From Isoetes taiwanensis (taxonomy: Eukaryota > Streptophyta > Lycopodiopsida > Isoetales > Isoetaceae): DNA of 64,000 nucleotides. Under the pieces are notes generated by a model. The model ran no database searches, was not told the origin of the DNA, and saw nothing but the letters and a program-made list of their open reading frames with translations. Shown here in pieces: positions 55,551-64,000 of the stretch; positions within the stretch are counted from its first letter, which is position 1, and the number at the start of each line of letters is the position of its first letter. Both the position numbers and the translations under genes were made by a program. The DNA is taken from positions 1,250,010 through 1,314,009 of the forward strand of contig JAJEKV010000096.1 in the NCBI GenBank assembly GCA_021234155.1, in the 5' to 3' direction.

Positions 55551-56466
55551 TTGTCAGACGAGGAATATGATAATGCTAATGACAAGGGTGACAATAGCAG
55601 TGCATGGGAATGTTTTCTTCTAGATGATCCAAACTTAACAACTATATTTTATCATACGGATCAGGATCTGGATCAGGAACAGGATGAGTCAGAAGAGGAT
55701 GAGGATCGGGACCCTCTCCTAAGTGGTGAAATTAAGTACGAGCTACTAACTAAGGAGAAGGGCCCCTTAAATAAAAATGGTTTTCCCTTGTCTTTGGATG
55801 CTTACCTCATCGAGGCTTTTGCTCCAATTGACACAACATGCTTGGAGCTTCAGGTTGGAGGTTATGTTGCCCGAGAGGCTCTTATGGGTATTAGAAGATG
55901 TCACTACTTTGTGAGTGATGAGCAGGCCAAAGACTTTCTTAAATCATTCCTCATGCATGTACTTGCCAAATCTCCTAAAGGCCCTTATGGCAACCTGAAA
56001 TCTTCAGCAATCAAAAGCCTCGTGGACTTGTCCAATTCAAAGATGGACGACGGTTCTGGTGAGGGAACTAGTAATTCACAGCCTGATAAGGAAAGTAATG
56101 ACCAACTGGCTACTCAAAGTAATGTGATAAAGGAGAACATAGGGGATATTTGCCTCCCTTGCGGGTGATGCAAGCAACAATAAAATATATTCACAGGTTA
56201 ACATGGATCTAATTCATGAGGCAACCGAGAGTGAAGGGGCCATTGATAACCCAAGCGACTCTAGTGATTCCCAGGTTTGCCAAGTCAATACTAAAATAAT
56301 GTCAACTGTGAAGGACGTAGATGAACTAATAGAAAATAACAATTCTAACAGTCAAAAGAGCACGGAGATTAAGGGTGGCAAAGGGGAGAATGATGCGGAC
56401 GACGACAGCGAAACTGAAGATGATAGGTATGGCCTTACAAATGAAATCGCGCCAAGCGTGATTTAA
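55551..56466 (+). pseudogene. Acidic protein region, element A
   Basis: A 205-codon frame (SDEEYDNANDKGDN, DQDLDQEQDESEEDEDRDPLL) contains one folded-looking segment (FPLSLDAYLIEAFAPIDTTCLELQVGGYVAREALMGIRRCHYFVSDEQAKDFLKSFLMHVL) and ends at a TGA (56166). A second frame (56203-56466), after a possible acceptor ATTCACAG, is again acidic (DADDDSETEDDRYGLTNE) and runs into the palindromes. No family is recognised. It lies between the ParB-like and phosphatase-like parts and may be a linker of a single large protein. Confidence 0.4.
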
Positions 56467-56584
56467 TTTATCTTTAGTTTGAATTAAATCGAGCCAAGCG
56501 TGCTTTGATTACATTTCATTCTCACGCTAAATCACGCCGAGCGCGATTTGGTTAAGCCTAACTCAAATCACACCTGGCGCATTT
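56444..56584. repeat. Palindrome cluster, 4 sites (element A)
   Basis: Sites at 56444-56464 (AAATCGCGCC and GCGTGATTT), 56486-56506, 56529-56549 (AAATCACGCC and GCGCGATTT) and 56565-56584, about 40 bp apart. They precede the phosphatase-like exon by about 80 bp. Confidence 0.85.
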
Positions 56585-56661
56585 GTATTGTTGCAATGTA
56601 TAATATAAGGGTGTGCATGCTAATCATATCTTGCTGACCAAATACATGTTTGATGTTTCAG

Positions 56662-57282
56662 CTTCCCTTGCATTTCTAAGAAGGTTGTGGTGTTCGACCT
56701 AAACGGAGTTCTTTGTAAGACTTTTCCGAAAAATAAAGTGGCTAGAGATCAGTTTAACCAGACACTAGTAGAATCAAATTCCAAGTGGATCTATCTTCGG
56801 CCGCACTTGAAGGAGATGTTAGATGAGGCATTTAGGTTATTCCAAGTTGGTATTTGGTCATCCATGGAACTCTGGAACATCAAGGATACTTTGGAGGCAC
56901 TGGGGGAAATGGGTAAACATTGGTTGACCTTTTGGGATCAACACAAATATGTGAAGTTCACTAATCCCAAGGATCCAACAGGTAAGCCTATCTCATCAAA
57001 CACTTGAGTAACATGTTGGACGAACTTGGTATTGAGAATAAGGATGATATAATCATAGTGGATGATAATGCTCTCAAATGTTTCTATAATCAAACGCAGG
57101 CCCTGAATCCACCATCTTATGATCCAAAAATTTTTGTGACAGAGTTTATGTCTATTATGAATAATTTGGTTATGGGGATGACAGTGCGTGAAGTGTTAGA
57201 TTCACACCCAGAACTAAATAGAACGGCTGACATGGAACCACACCTTGTTAAATACGTGGAAAAACATAAATTGATCCCTTAA
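56662..57282 (+). pseudogene. FCP1/HAD-type phosphatase-like domain (element A)
   Basis: The exon follows TGATGTTTCAG. HAD motif I reads VVVFDLNGVLC; plant FCP1-like proteins often show DLNG where active phosphatases have DxD, so catalysis is doubtful. YLRPHLKEML and VGIWSSMELWNI (motif II) follow, then after a frame change near 56990 the motif III/IV block DDIIIVDDNALKCFYN. The C-terminus (GMTVREVLDSHPEL) is characteristic of this plant family. The stop is at 57282. Apart from the one frame change the domain is complete. Host relatives act on phosphoproteins such as the RNA polymerase II tail. Here it is the last gene part before the right end of element A and may be captured host sequence. 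Confidence 0.75.
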
Positions 57283-57531
57283 TGTTTTATTATATGATAT
57301 TTTTATATGATATTTGTATCATGTATCCATAATTTTGATTGCCTCACAAATAGTGTAACCTGTTATTATCAAACCTAATATTTTCATCTCAATGTTGTTC
57401 AATTTTGATCTCATCTATATTAGCAGCTTTGTGAATTGCAACCTTATGTTATTTATCAAGTCCAAAAAAAGAAGATTAAAAAAAACAAAAACCCCGTAGA
57501 AGACAACAGCAGGTTGGCGTGATTTTGGAGT

Positions 57532-57558
57532 TGACATAATCCCATAAAAAATATGGTT
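57532..57558 (-). repeat. Right terminal repeat of element A (diverged)
   Basis: GACATAATCCCATAAAAAAT then ATGGTT, the inverted form of the left end with a few changes and a 4-bp deletion. The GGCGTGATTTTGG half-site lies just inside it. Confidence 0.55.
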
Positions 57559-58513
57559 TTCTACATTTTTTATCCTCATTGTCTTGGACTTCATATTTTG
57601 AACTTGGATAGCGTGCTGCAGGTCTTTATCAATTTGTAGATCTTTAGTCTGTATCCTGCTGATTTCTTTGATTTAAAAAAAAAAAAGGAATTGAAGGTAA
57701 GATGCATTTATAACCCTACGTCACTCCCGTGTGAATATGCACCCAAACGAAAGGGGGGTTTTAGGGGGAATTTAATTTTAAAGTGTTGTTTGTAATGGTT
57801 TGTTCGGGGCCTTGGAAAAAGTATTTACATTTTTTTAAAGCAAATGATCGACTATAATAAGAAGATAAATCTTGTGCTATAATCACATTTCTAAGGTTTC
57901 CAATTGCATCAAATTAGGAAAGGATGGTTCATAAAACTTAGATAACCACCATATTCAACACCATATTGCAACGTATGGACATCGAAATTTCAAGTGCAAC
58001 TGTTGTGTAACAAAGTACCAAGATGATTGCATGAATTAATGACTTGCCATAATTCCGCATTCCACACTAAGAATACTATCCCTATGAAGTAATATGGCAA
58101 GATATTTGCAATGATAATGTTTGCACGATCAAATTGGCATATGTTTATAACCTAAGGTTTTCAATGGTTTTTAGAGGTGTTAGTATAAAAATACGTATGA
58201 AGCTGATGGTGGCATCGCGTTTATGAAAAGAACGGGTATTTTTTGCTGAGACAATGGTTCAGGCATGGATAAGGCTTCACGTGATGGCGGCTCACCTGGC
58301 GCCCAACGATCTTGATTCCTATTTTGGCCGCTGTAGGTGTCGCTAAGGTCATTTCCGGCTGTTGCAGATGTCAATTCCTAATTCGGCTGATGTATTATGT
58401 CTAGGTTTTGTCTGTTATTTGAGCCTAGTCGAAGCATGAACAGGTGAGCGACCTGCAGAGATAAGAGGTGAGCAACTTGACCTTTGTTTGTTTTTTGTAT
58501 TTGTTTCTTCATC
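57559..58513. other. No gene; two dispersed repeats
   Basis: The block 57737-57805 (GGGGGAATTTAATTTTAAAG and TGTAATGGTTT) is a diverged copy of 25055-25125. The 25-bp sequence at 58090-58114 (TAATATGGCAAGATATTTGC and five more bases) recurs exactly at 63240-63264. No coding frame is recognised. Confidence 0.6.
58090..58114 (+). repeat. 25-bp direct repeat, left copy
   Basis: Identical to 63240-63264. The two copies bracket the HUH Rep remnant and LINE copy F. Confidence 0.85.
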
Positions 58514-59293
58514 ATGTCTACTATGAGAAGGGCAACTAGAAAAGGCAGGGCTGCTGCTGCCCATGGGCCGGGCCCATCCCTTGTTCGATGCTTGTTGAAT
58601 CAAGTTCTGCCTACTTCTGCCATGCCTAACTTTGCATAGAGCTGGGATGCAATAGGTGTCTCTGTGACACTGGCCTTGTCTGAGCAAGACGTTCCCCGTA
58701 GTTTCTTTGATGCCCTTTCTTCCTTCTGTGATAGGAGATGTCTTGCTGGTGCAGTTGCCCCTGGAGAGGGGGTCTTCTGCAGACCACCTCCATGTGTAGG
58801 CCATGCTGAGAGCCTGCTACAAGACTCTTAAGGCCCTGAATGATTAAAAAGGGACTTCAATTGGCCCTCTAAGCCAGCCAGTGTCATCTTAGTGTGCAAT
58901 GTGCTCAAGAATAACACGCTGCACAGCTTTGAGGGTATGTTGGGGTACTGCATGAAGGACGTAGGTAAGGTGTACTATTCCTGCCACCTCCATAATATAT
59001 CTGAATCGATGCTTGAGAAGGGAAAAGATTTGTATGTAACATGGAGTGCTGGGGATGCAAAGGGCCTGTGTGTGTTGGATAACAGGAACCTGCTGAACAA
59101 GGCAGTGCACTTTATTTTTTACTACAGTGGTCGTAGATTGACTCCTAGTTTGACATTCACTGTTTGCAGGATGCGCAGAAGTGGGAAGTACACTTTAAGT
59201 AGCAGTTGGATCATTCCGTCCAATAGTGCTCATGTGAACGAGCATAGAGTCGTGGAGGGTTCTCTTGAACCACACTCACTGCATGCCATCTGA
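58514..59293 (+). pseudogene. HUH rolling-circle Rep-like protein (Replitron-like), decayed
   Basis: ATG at 58514 (MSTMRRATRKGR) opens a frame with an early TAG (58637). In a second frame LERGSSADHLHV carries H-L-H at 58785-58793, the metal-binding histidine pair of HUH nucleases, followed by a TAG where glutamine is expected. Back in the first frame, HSFEGMLGYCMKDVGK supplies the YxxK motif (58946-58957) that holds the nicking tyrosine. About 100 more residues follow (ESMLEKGKDLYVTWSAGDAKG, RRSGKYTLSSSW). H-L-H before GYxxKD at this spacing fits rolling-circle Rep proteins, such as those of Replitrons in green plants; a virus-derived Rep is also possible. No helicase is seen. The frame changes and stops mean it is dead. 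Confidence 0.6.
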
Positions 59294-60460
59294 TGTTAGA
59301 ACTATTCTCTTTGGTTTACCTACAGGTTATGTGCCTGTTGAATGGAATGGGCCTGGCCACGCCGATATTGGGATGATTCTGTGCCATCTCATGAGATGGA
59401 TCGTAACTTATGATCCATCTTTCAGCCCCGATCTTGAAATCCTTGATCATGGTGTCGATTACATCCCCATCCACACTGGGGATCACATCATGGCAGTTGG
59501 CTGATCTATTGTGTGTCTTATTTTTGAGCGTGCGATTGTGGTGGTGATGGTTTGTTGCAGGGTAGAGATGGAGGCTGATGGGAATTCTGTTGGGAAGACG
59601 AGCCATCCCGTCTTAAGCTTGGACCCCTCTTTAATAAGCTCCAGGATTTACGATTCCCATCCTGATCCTCAGGTGTATCCTTCAGAGGGTGAGCAGTTGT
59701 TCACTGCAGAGGAGTTTATAACAAGCATTATCCAGGTTGGGACGGAGGCCCATCGAATAGCTGCTTCCCTTAGGATCTTGAGGAGGCAGTTGACAGGTTT
59801 CTGTCACATTTAAGCGTCACAGTTTCCACGTGGCAATTAATTCGGTGATCTCTAGTGTTGCCTGGGAGCAGTTTGGTGCTCCAATGTCTAGGTTACATGC
59901 ATTGAGATCACACATGAGCCTCGCTAGGGGCTTGCTGACGCAGGAAATCCGCCAGGTTGATGCCGTGATGGAGAACCCATGAATTAGGCCTTTGTTCCTG
60001 CTCTTGTTTTCAATGTTCTTGATTCTGTAGTTTCATGTGCATGGCATCCATGCCACATGTACATTTTCTAAGTTTATGAATATGTGGTGTTTCCTCACTT
60101 GATGCTGTGTCTTGTACATTTGTTTGTTGCACTTTGTTACTAACGCATGTAGACTTTCAGAGGGCTTCGGCCCCTGGGCATAAGGGCGATCTCCTCTGCT
60201 CGTATCTCCCTTATGCTTGGATGAGCATTCGCATTGCGTTGGGGTTCAATTTTCGAAGCTCACTAACAGATTGTCTTTGTGGACTTACAGGTATTGACGA
60301 TCATTATTGTATAGGGGTCATCGAATGCATGCCATTGACAGGTGCAACTTGGGCTGGCAGTCAATGGCATGTGTTGGATGGCCACTATGCATGATCTCCA
60401 CGGAACATCCAGGTTAGCCATAGGCTTTGGATTCATCCTGGGTTCGACTCCCCAGGCTCA
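59294..60460 (+). pseudogene. Exon-like pieces downstream of the Rep remnant
   Basis: Frames at 59268-59504 (DVRTILFGLPTGYVPVEWNG, YDPSFSPDLEILDHGVDYIP), 59552-59813 (after GTTTGTTGCAG; EEFITSIIQVGTEAHRIAASLRIL), 59826-59982 (WEQFGAPMSRLHALRSHMSLARGLL) and 60107-60394 lie on the same strand as the Rep remnant, in changing frames. They may be the C-terminal part of the same gene. No motif identifies them. At 60438-60457 CCTGGGTTCGACTCCCCAGG resembles a tRNA T-arm/box B and could be part of a SINE, but no full tRNA fold is seen. Confidence 0.35.
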
Positions 60461-61014
60461 TGTGACTGTGGAATGTTGTTCAGTTCTTGAGTTATGAAGT
60501 ATTTGTTATGAATGCTCTATTCTTCCTGCAAATTCATCAACTTATTAGAAAGCAAAATACCACAGGGTACTCGTTTTACCACCCAACCGGACCAACTACA
60601 AGAGATATAACCAAGTCAAGCTACTCTGCAAGACTGTATAAGAACAAACTCTCTCTAGCCACCAACCACTGGTGCTACATGAACTCCTTCTAATGATATG
60701 ATCAAGCAAGGAACAAGAGAAGATACCAGAAGGTAAGGCTAGGCTCATCATCAACATAGGAAGAAACAGATCTAGTTGTGCAGTCAACTTAGACCCCTAT
60801 GCACCTTTCTGGGCATAACTTTCAAACCGTAAGGAATCTATGGACAACCAAGCTCAATCTGGAAACTAGACTTCAAGGGCTTTCCAAAAGGTAAGGATCG
60901 CCGATTTCTGAGCTGTGGTCGCGGAGATATCACGTCTCAAAGTTGTCCTTCTATTTATAGGTAACAACACCTTTTTTTGCCTTTTTGCTTCTAAATAAAG
61001 GTCAAGATTTATTT
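60461..61014. other. No recognisable gene
   Basis: This gap between the exon-like pieces and LINE copy F holds only short frames on both strands and no motif. Confidence 0.5.
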
Positions 61015-62852
61015 TTAGCGGCGATTGGCACTTTGGGTAGAGGATGGAGAAGTGCGGGCTCTCACGCAGGCAGGCTTCCGCCCCCGGCATTCTACTATTG
61101 ACCATATCTTCACTCTGCGAACACTCATAGAGGATAGCCAGAATCGACGCCAGAATCTGTACTGTTGCTTTGTGGATTTCGCAAAGGCTTTTGACACAGT
61201 GCCTCGGGATAAGTTTTGGGACAGATTGAGATAGCTAGGGACCCCCGTCGACTTGCAGAATGCTATATACAGACTATCTGAGGCTTGCTCCGGCCGCCTC
61301 CACACCTTGTCGGGGAGCCCGTTGTTAGTAGCATTGGGGTGCGCCAGGGCTGCCCTCTATCCCCGACGCTCTTCGGCTTGTACATTGACCAGCTAGAAGA
61401 ATGGCTAGCTGAGCACGGGGGGGGAGGCGCTCAGTTGATGCACCACATAATCCGGCAACTCATATATGCTGATGATGTTGACCTGCTCGCATATACCCCG
61501 AGGGACATGCAACGCCACACGGATGCTTTGGACACTTTACGCCAATTCACCGACATGAGAGTTAACTTGGCCAAGACAAGGGTGCTTTGCTGGTCCCATC
61601 ATCCCGCACCCACGCCTTCCCTCATTCACTTACCGGGGGGTGTAGTGGAGGTGACTTCGATCTTATAAGTATTTGGGCATTGAGTTTTCTACTACCACAC
61701 CTTTGGGATGCATCCATCGTGTTTCGGGTCCTTTGCGGGGAAAGCCCTCAGATGCAATGCAAAACAACAGACCACAAGGCGTAGTATGCATGGGGTCACC
61801 AGGCACACTTGTTCGGGGACCTTGGTTGAACCGGGTCCTCCTCTATGGGGCGTGTGGGGGCGGTGATATCCCTCACCACTTGGAACGATCTAGAGCAGTA
61901 CAGAAGGCCTTCTTGGCCCGAAAGCACCGGAGTGAAATCCACGGTCCCATATCGATCTTGCTCCGGAGACGGGCTTCCTTCCATTCTGAGGGGTCGCTAC
62001 TGAACGTCACATTATTTACTTCCGGAAGGTGGTGGCTATGGATGAAGCCCGGCTGCCCAACCTTGCTTTGGCGATGGCGATGGGCCCTTGATGACTCAAA
62101 GCTTGCTGGAAAGACAAGCAAGCCCGGTGGTTCTCGCTATGGAATGTGCGAGCACACGGATGTGGACCGGTGCATACACCAAAGAACGCTACTGCCTTGA
62201 AGAAGTACTTGGATGCTTGCTTCATGGCCAAGCTTTGGGATGCAGAGGCCCCGTCACATGTCAAGGTGGCAAATTATCGACAACCAAGGTTAATTCCATG
62301 CTCACGAGGGGCCCACACCACTACCTCGCATCCATCTACCCATGAAAAAAGCGCGCCAGGTGATTGCTTCCATTCAAGACAGTGCACACCACCTCCGCAT
62401 TGAGACAGGGGAGATGGATTCGGGCAGCGTGAGGGCAGAGTCCGTCCGGTGTTGTCAACGAGCCATTGAGGATGAAAGTCACGCCCTTGGGCATGTCCGT
62501 GCATGAGCATATCCGGGCTCGGTATGCTTTCGGTTAGTTGTGCCCCATCAGGCCTTGCATGAGCTACTGAACACGGCCTCTGTAGGCTTGTTGGGATCGT
62601 ACCTCCGGGAGGTAATGGATACGCGGACTCAGTTATGCCCCCCTGTCCGACATTATGTATATAACTGTGCAGTATGTCAGCATCCTTATTGCTACTAAGG
62701 TTTTTCCCCCGAAAACCCTTCGGGGCGGGGGTTTTTTAATCCTGGTAGTAATACGCCTGCTGCTCTCTCTTTGTACTTGGGTCCCATAGGCCAGTTGGTC
62801 TCCGTGGACGATAAAATCATATTCTATTCTATTCTATTCTATTCTCTCTTTG
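61015..62852 (+). mobile_element. LINE copy F, 5'-truncated, with (TTCTA)n tail
   Basis: Same family as copy E but on the plus strand, starting abruptly within the reverse transcriptase. The 3' end (CTCTTTGTACTTGGGTCCCA, GGTCTCCGTGGACGATAAAA) matches the short tail at 51620-51769 almost exactly, and ends in about four TTCTA units (62824-62852) instead of poly(A). Confidence 0.85.
61025..62695 (+). pseudogene. LINE reverse transcriptase fragment, copy F
   Basis: Frame 1 gives TQAGFRPRHSTIDHIFTLRTL and CCFVDFAKAFDTVPRDKFWDRLR, then a TAG (61232). A second frame (from 61321) gives VSSIGVRQGCPLSPTLFGLYIDQLEEW and LIYADDVDLLAYTPRDM, then stops at 61666. Downstream the C-terminal region is scattered over three frames and its zinc motif is not intact. 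Relative to copy E there is an insertion after TLIEDSQNR and many indels after 61650. It cannot be translated. Confidence 0.8.
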
Positions 62853-63239
62853 ATAATAGCAATACTGGATGGCTTTCTTACTTGATCATATCAATAAATA
62901 TTGTTCCATGCAAGGCCACTCCCCCGAGCACCATTATTAGTTATTAACCTTAAACCATATGAGTATTGGATTCTATTGTCATGGTGGAATGCTGCTTATG
63001 GAGTAGTCGATTCTATTGCTCTGATACTGTATTGTATAAATGGCAGAATACTATTTTATCCAATGGTCTATGCTTTGATAGTGCCCCCTTTAAAATCGGG
63101 TCAACAGGGGCCAATTTGACTGATAAAGACTTCAATTGGGCGACCTGGATTTGTGCAGGGGGAATATGTTCCCAGATGTGCTGCTATCCAACGGCTCAGA
63201 AACCATAATACATGCTTGAACCATAATACATGCTTGAAA

Positions 63240-63264
63240 TAATATGGCAAGATATTTGCAATGA
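63240..63264 (+). repeat. 25-bp direct repeat, right copy
   Basis: Identical to 58090-58114, same orientation, 5.15 kb apart. Confidence 0.85.
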
Positions 63265-63631
63265 GAAACAAATTCTATAATCCACATTCGTATGGAGTTG
63301 GAGTTGTTCATATGGAGTCATGCACATGCACAGGAAGGATAAGGAACATGACATCTAGATAAAAGACACGACATCAGTTTCACCACTTTACACGACATCT
63401 ACATCTTTTCTTATTAAGAAGAGGGTTCATGTGGAGTTACTTCCTCTGGATCTACATGTGCACAAAAGATTTTAAAGATGACCATAAGTTGAAGCACATG
63501 TATATATAACTAGCAAAAATGGTCCTTATTATACAACCTTGTGTTGAGGCAGATTTCCAACAAGGAGCCATGTAAAGTTGCTTCAATTAAAATTATTCTA
63601 CAAAGATAGCATTAGCTTTTTTCCTGCTTAG

Positions 63632-63670
63632 TTTTCTTTTTCTTTTTCTTTTTCTTTTTCTTTTTTTTTT
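63632..63670. repeat. (TTTTTC)n microsatellite
   Basis: About six hexamer-like units followed by a pure T run. Confidence 0.9.
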
Positions 63671-64000
63671 GCTTCCTGCATCATGGGATTGAGACCAACT
63701 GAGAAATTAAAAGTAGTGATTCATTTTTCCAAATTAATAAAAAATTCATTTTTATGTAAGAAATAAAAGTCCTTGTACTCAATCGAGCTTGAGAAGTGTC
63801 ATTTGAGCCATCGACATAAGATGAAGGTAATGGAAAAACATGGGAAGGAAAATTGCTTTGTCAAAGCTCTGCCGGAATCTCTAAACTTTGAGAACCGATG
63901 CCAAAACTAATTGATCTAACTCACAAGCTTACACAACTCAGGAAGTTTTGGCCGCTCGTTGCCCTAGTTTGGCTCCACCAGCCTCTTTCTGAAACCTAAA

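Larger units (their letters stand above)
28592..57558. mobile_element. Element A: large DUF7869/ParB-like DNA transposon
   Basis: The left terminus (28592-28623) differs by one base from the 32-bp terminal repeat of element B. The right terminus (about 57532-57558) shares GACATAATCCCA and a final ATGGTT in inverted orientation. Between them, once the nested element B (30389-41105) is removed, genes and repeats occur in the same order as in element B. Without element B and the 3.6-kb TTAA element the unit is about 14.6 kb. No target duplication is visible (flanks ATAT and TTCT), and most genes carry stops, so it is old. Treating it as one element rests on colinearity rather than on matching target duplications. 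Confidence 0.6.
62853..64000. other. No gene; simple repeats
   Basis: Contains a tandem pair of CCATAATACATGCTTGAA (63203-63238), the right copy of the 25-bp direct repeat (63240-63264), and a (TTTTTC)n tract at about 63632-63670. Short frames at 62901-63208 overlap and show no motif. Confidence 0.6.

Noticed and set aside
28592-57558. Reading 28.6-57.6 kb as a cluster of host genes
   Set aside because: Terminal repeats, a clean target duplication, repeated gene order and many lesions fit nested transposons much better.
60411-60460. A tRNA gene suggested by a T-arm-like CCTGGGTTCGACTCCCCAGG
   Set aside because: No acceptor stem, D-arm or anticodon arm can be folded around it; at most it is a SINE box B.

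Overview
This window looks like nuclear DNA of a land plant, probably vascular. It has a secreted dirigent-type gene with its own TATA box, GT-AG introns, plant-style Ty1/copia and PIF/Harbinger elements, and very high repeat density. I lean towards a fern or gymnosperm but cannot prove it. Only one convincing host gene is present, the dirigent-like gene near 25.7 kb. Almost everything else is mobile DNA in several nested layers.

1-15.2 kb: no gene is recognised before 2 kb. Then comes a head-to-tail array of four non-LTR retrotransposon (LINE) copies, all on the minus strand (D, A, B, C). Each is separated from the next by a (GA)n microsatellite of 130-177 bp. Copies A and B are near-identical, but the 3' end of B is swapped for that of the family of copy C. 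ORF1 is intact in B and C, while every ORF2 is broken. 15.3-24.1 kb: a PIF/Harbinger element (Myb/SANT-like protein on plus, DDE transposase on minus, a third serine-rich ORF). A truncated Ty1/copia element interrupts its Myb gene and is flanked by a 49-bp duplication. Another (GA)n tract follows. 24.6-28.6 kb: a miRNA-like hairpin, the dirigent gene and a fragment of a second dirigent copy.

28.6-57.6 kb: the most interesting part. A 10,717-bp DNA transposon (element B, 30389-41105) has perfect 32-bp terminal inverted repeats and a 4-bp GTTG target duplication. It sits inside the coding region of an older, related element (element A, about 28592-57558). The two elements share the same gene order: a minus-strand DUF7869-type transposase-like gene with an N-terminal DUF8039-like segment, a short plus-strand ORF, a second minus-strand DUF8039-like exon, and a divergent plus-strand gene with an RG-rich first exon and a ParB-like 'GQHS' domain. 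Element A additionally keeps later exons and an FCP1/HAD phosphatase-like segment. About 26 imperfect palindromes (core CGCGCC-n-GGCGCG and decayed versions) lie in the non-coding gaps of both elements. A ParB-like protein together with many palindromic sites suggests an element-encoded DNA-binding or partition-like module. Element A also hosts a 3.6-kb TTAA-flanked non-coding element, a series of 68-bp inverted-repeat units, and LINE insertions.

57.6-64 kb: a decayed HUH (rolling-circle, Replitron-like) Rep gene with H-L-H and YxxK motifs, exon-like pieces after it, a 5'-truncated LINE on the plus strand with a (TTCTA)n tail, and unannotated sequence. All family names come from reading motifs by eye; no database search was possible.
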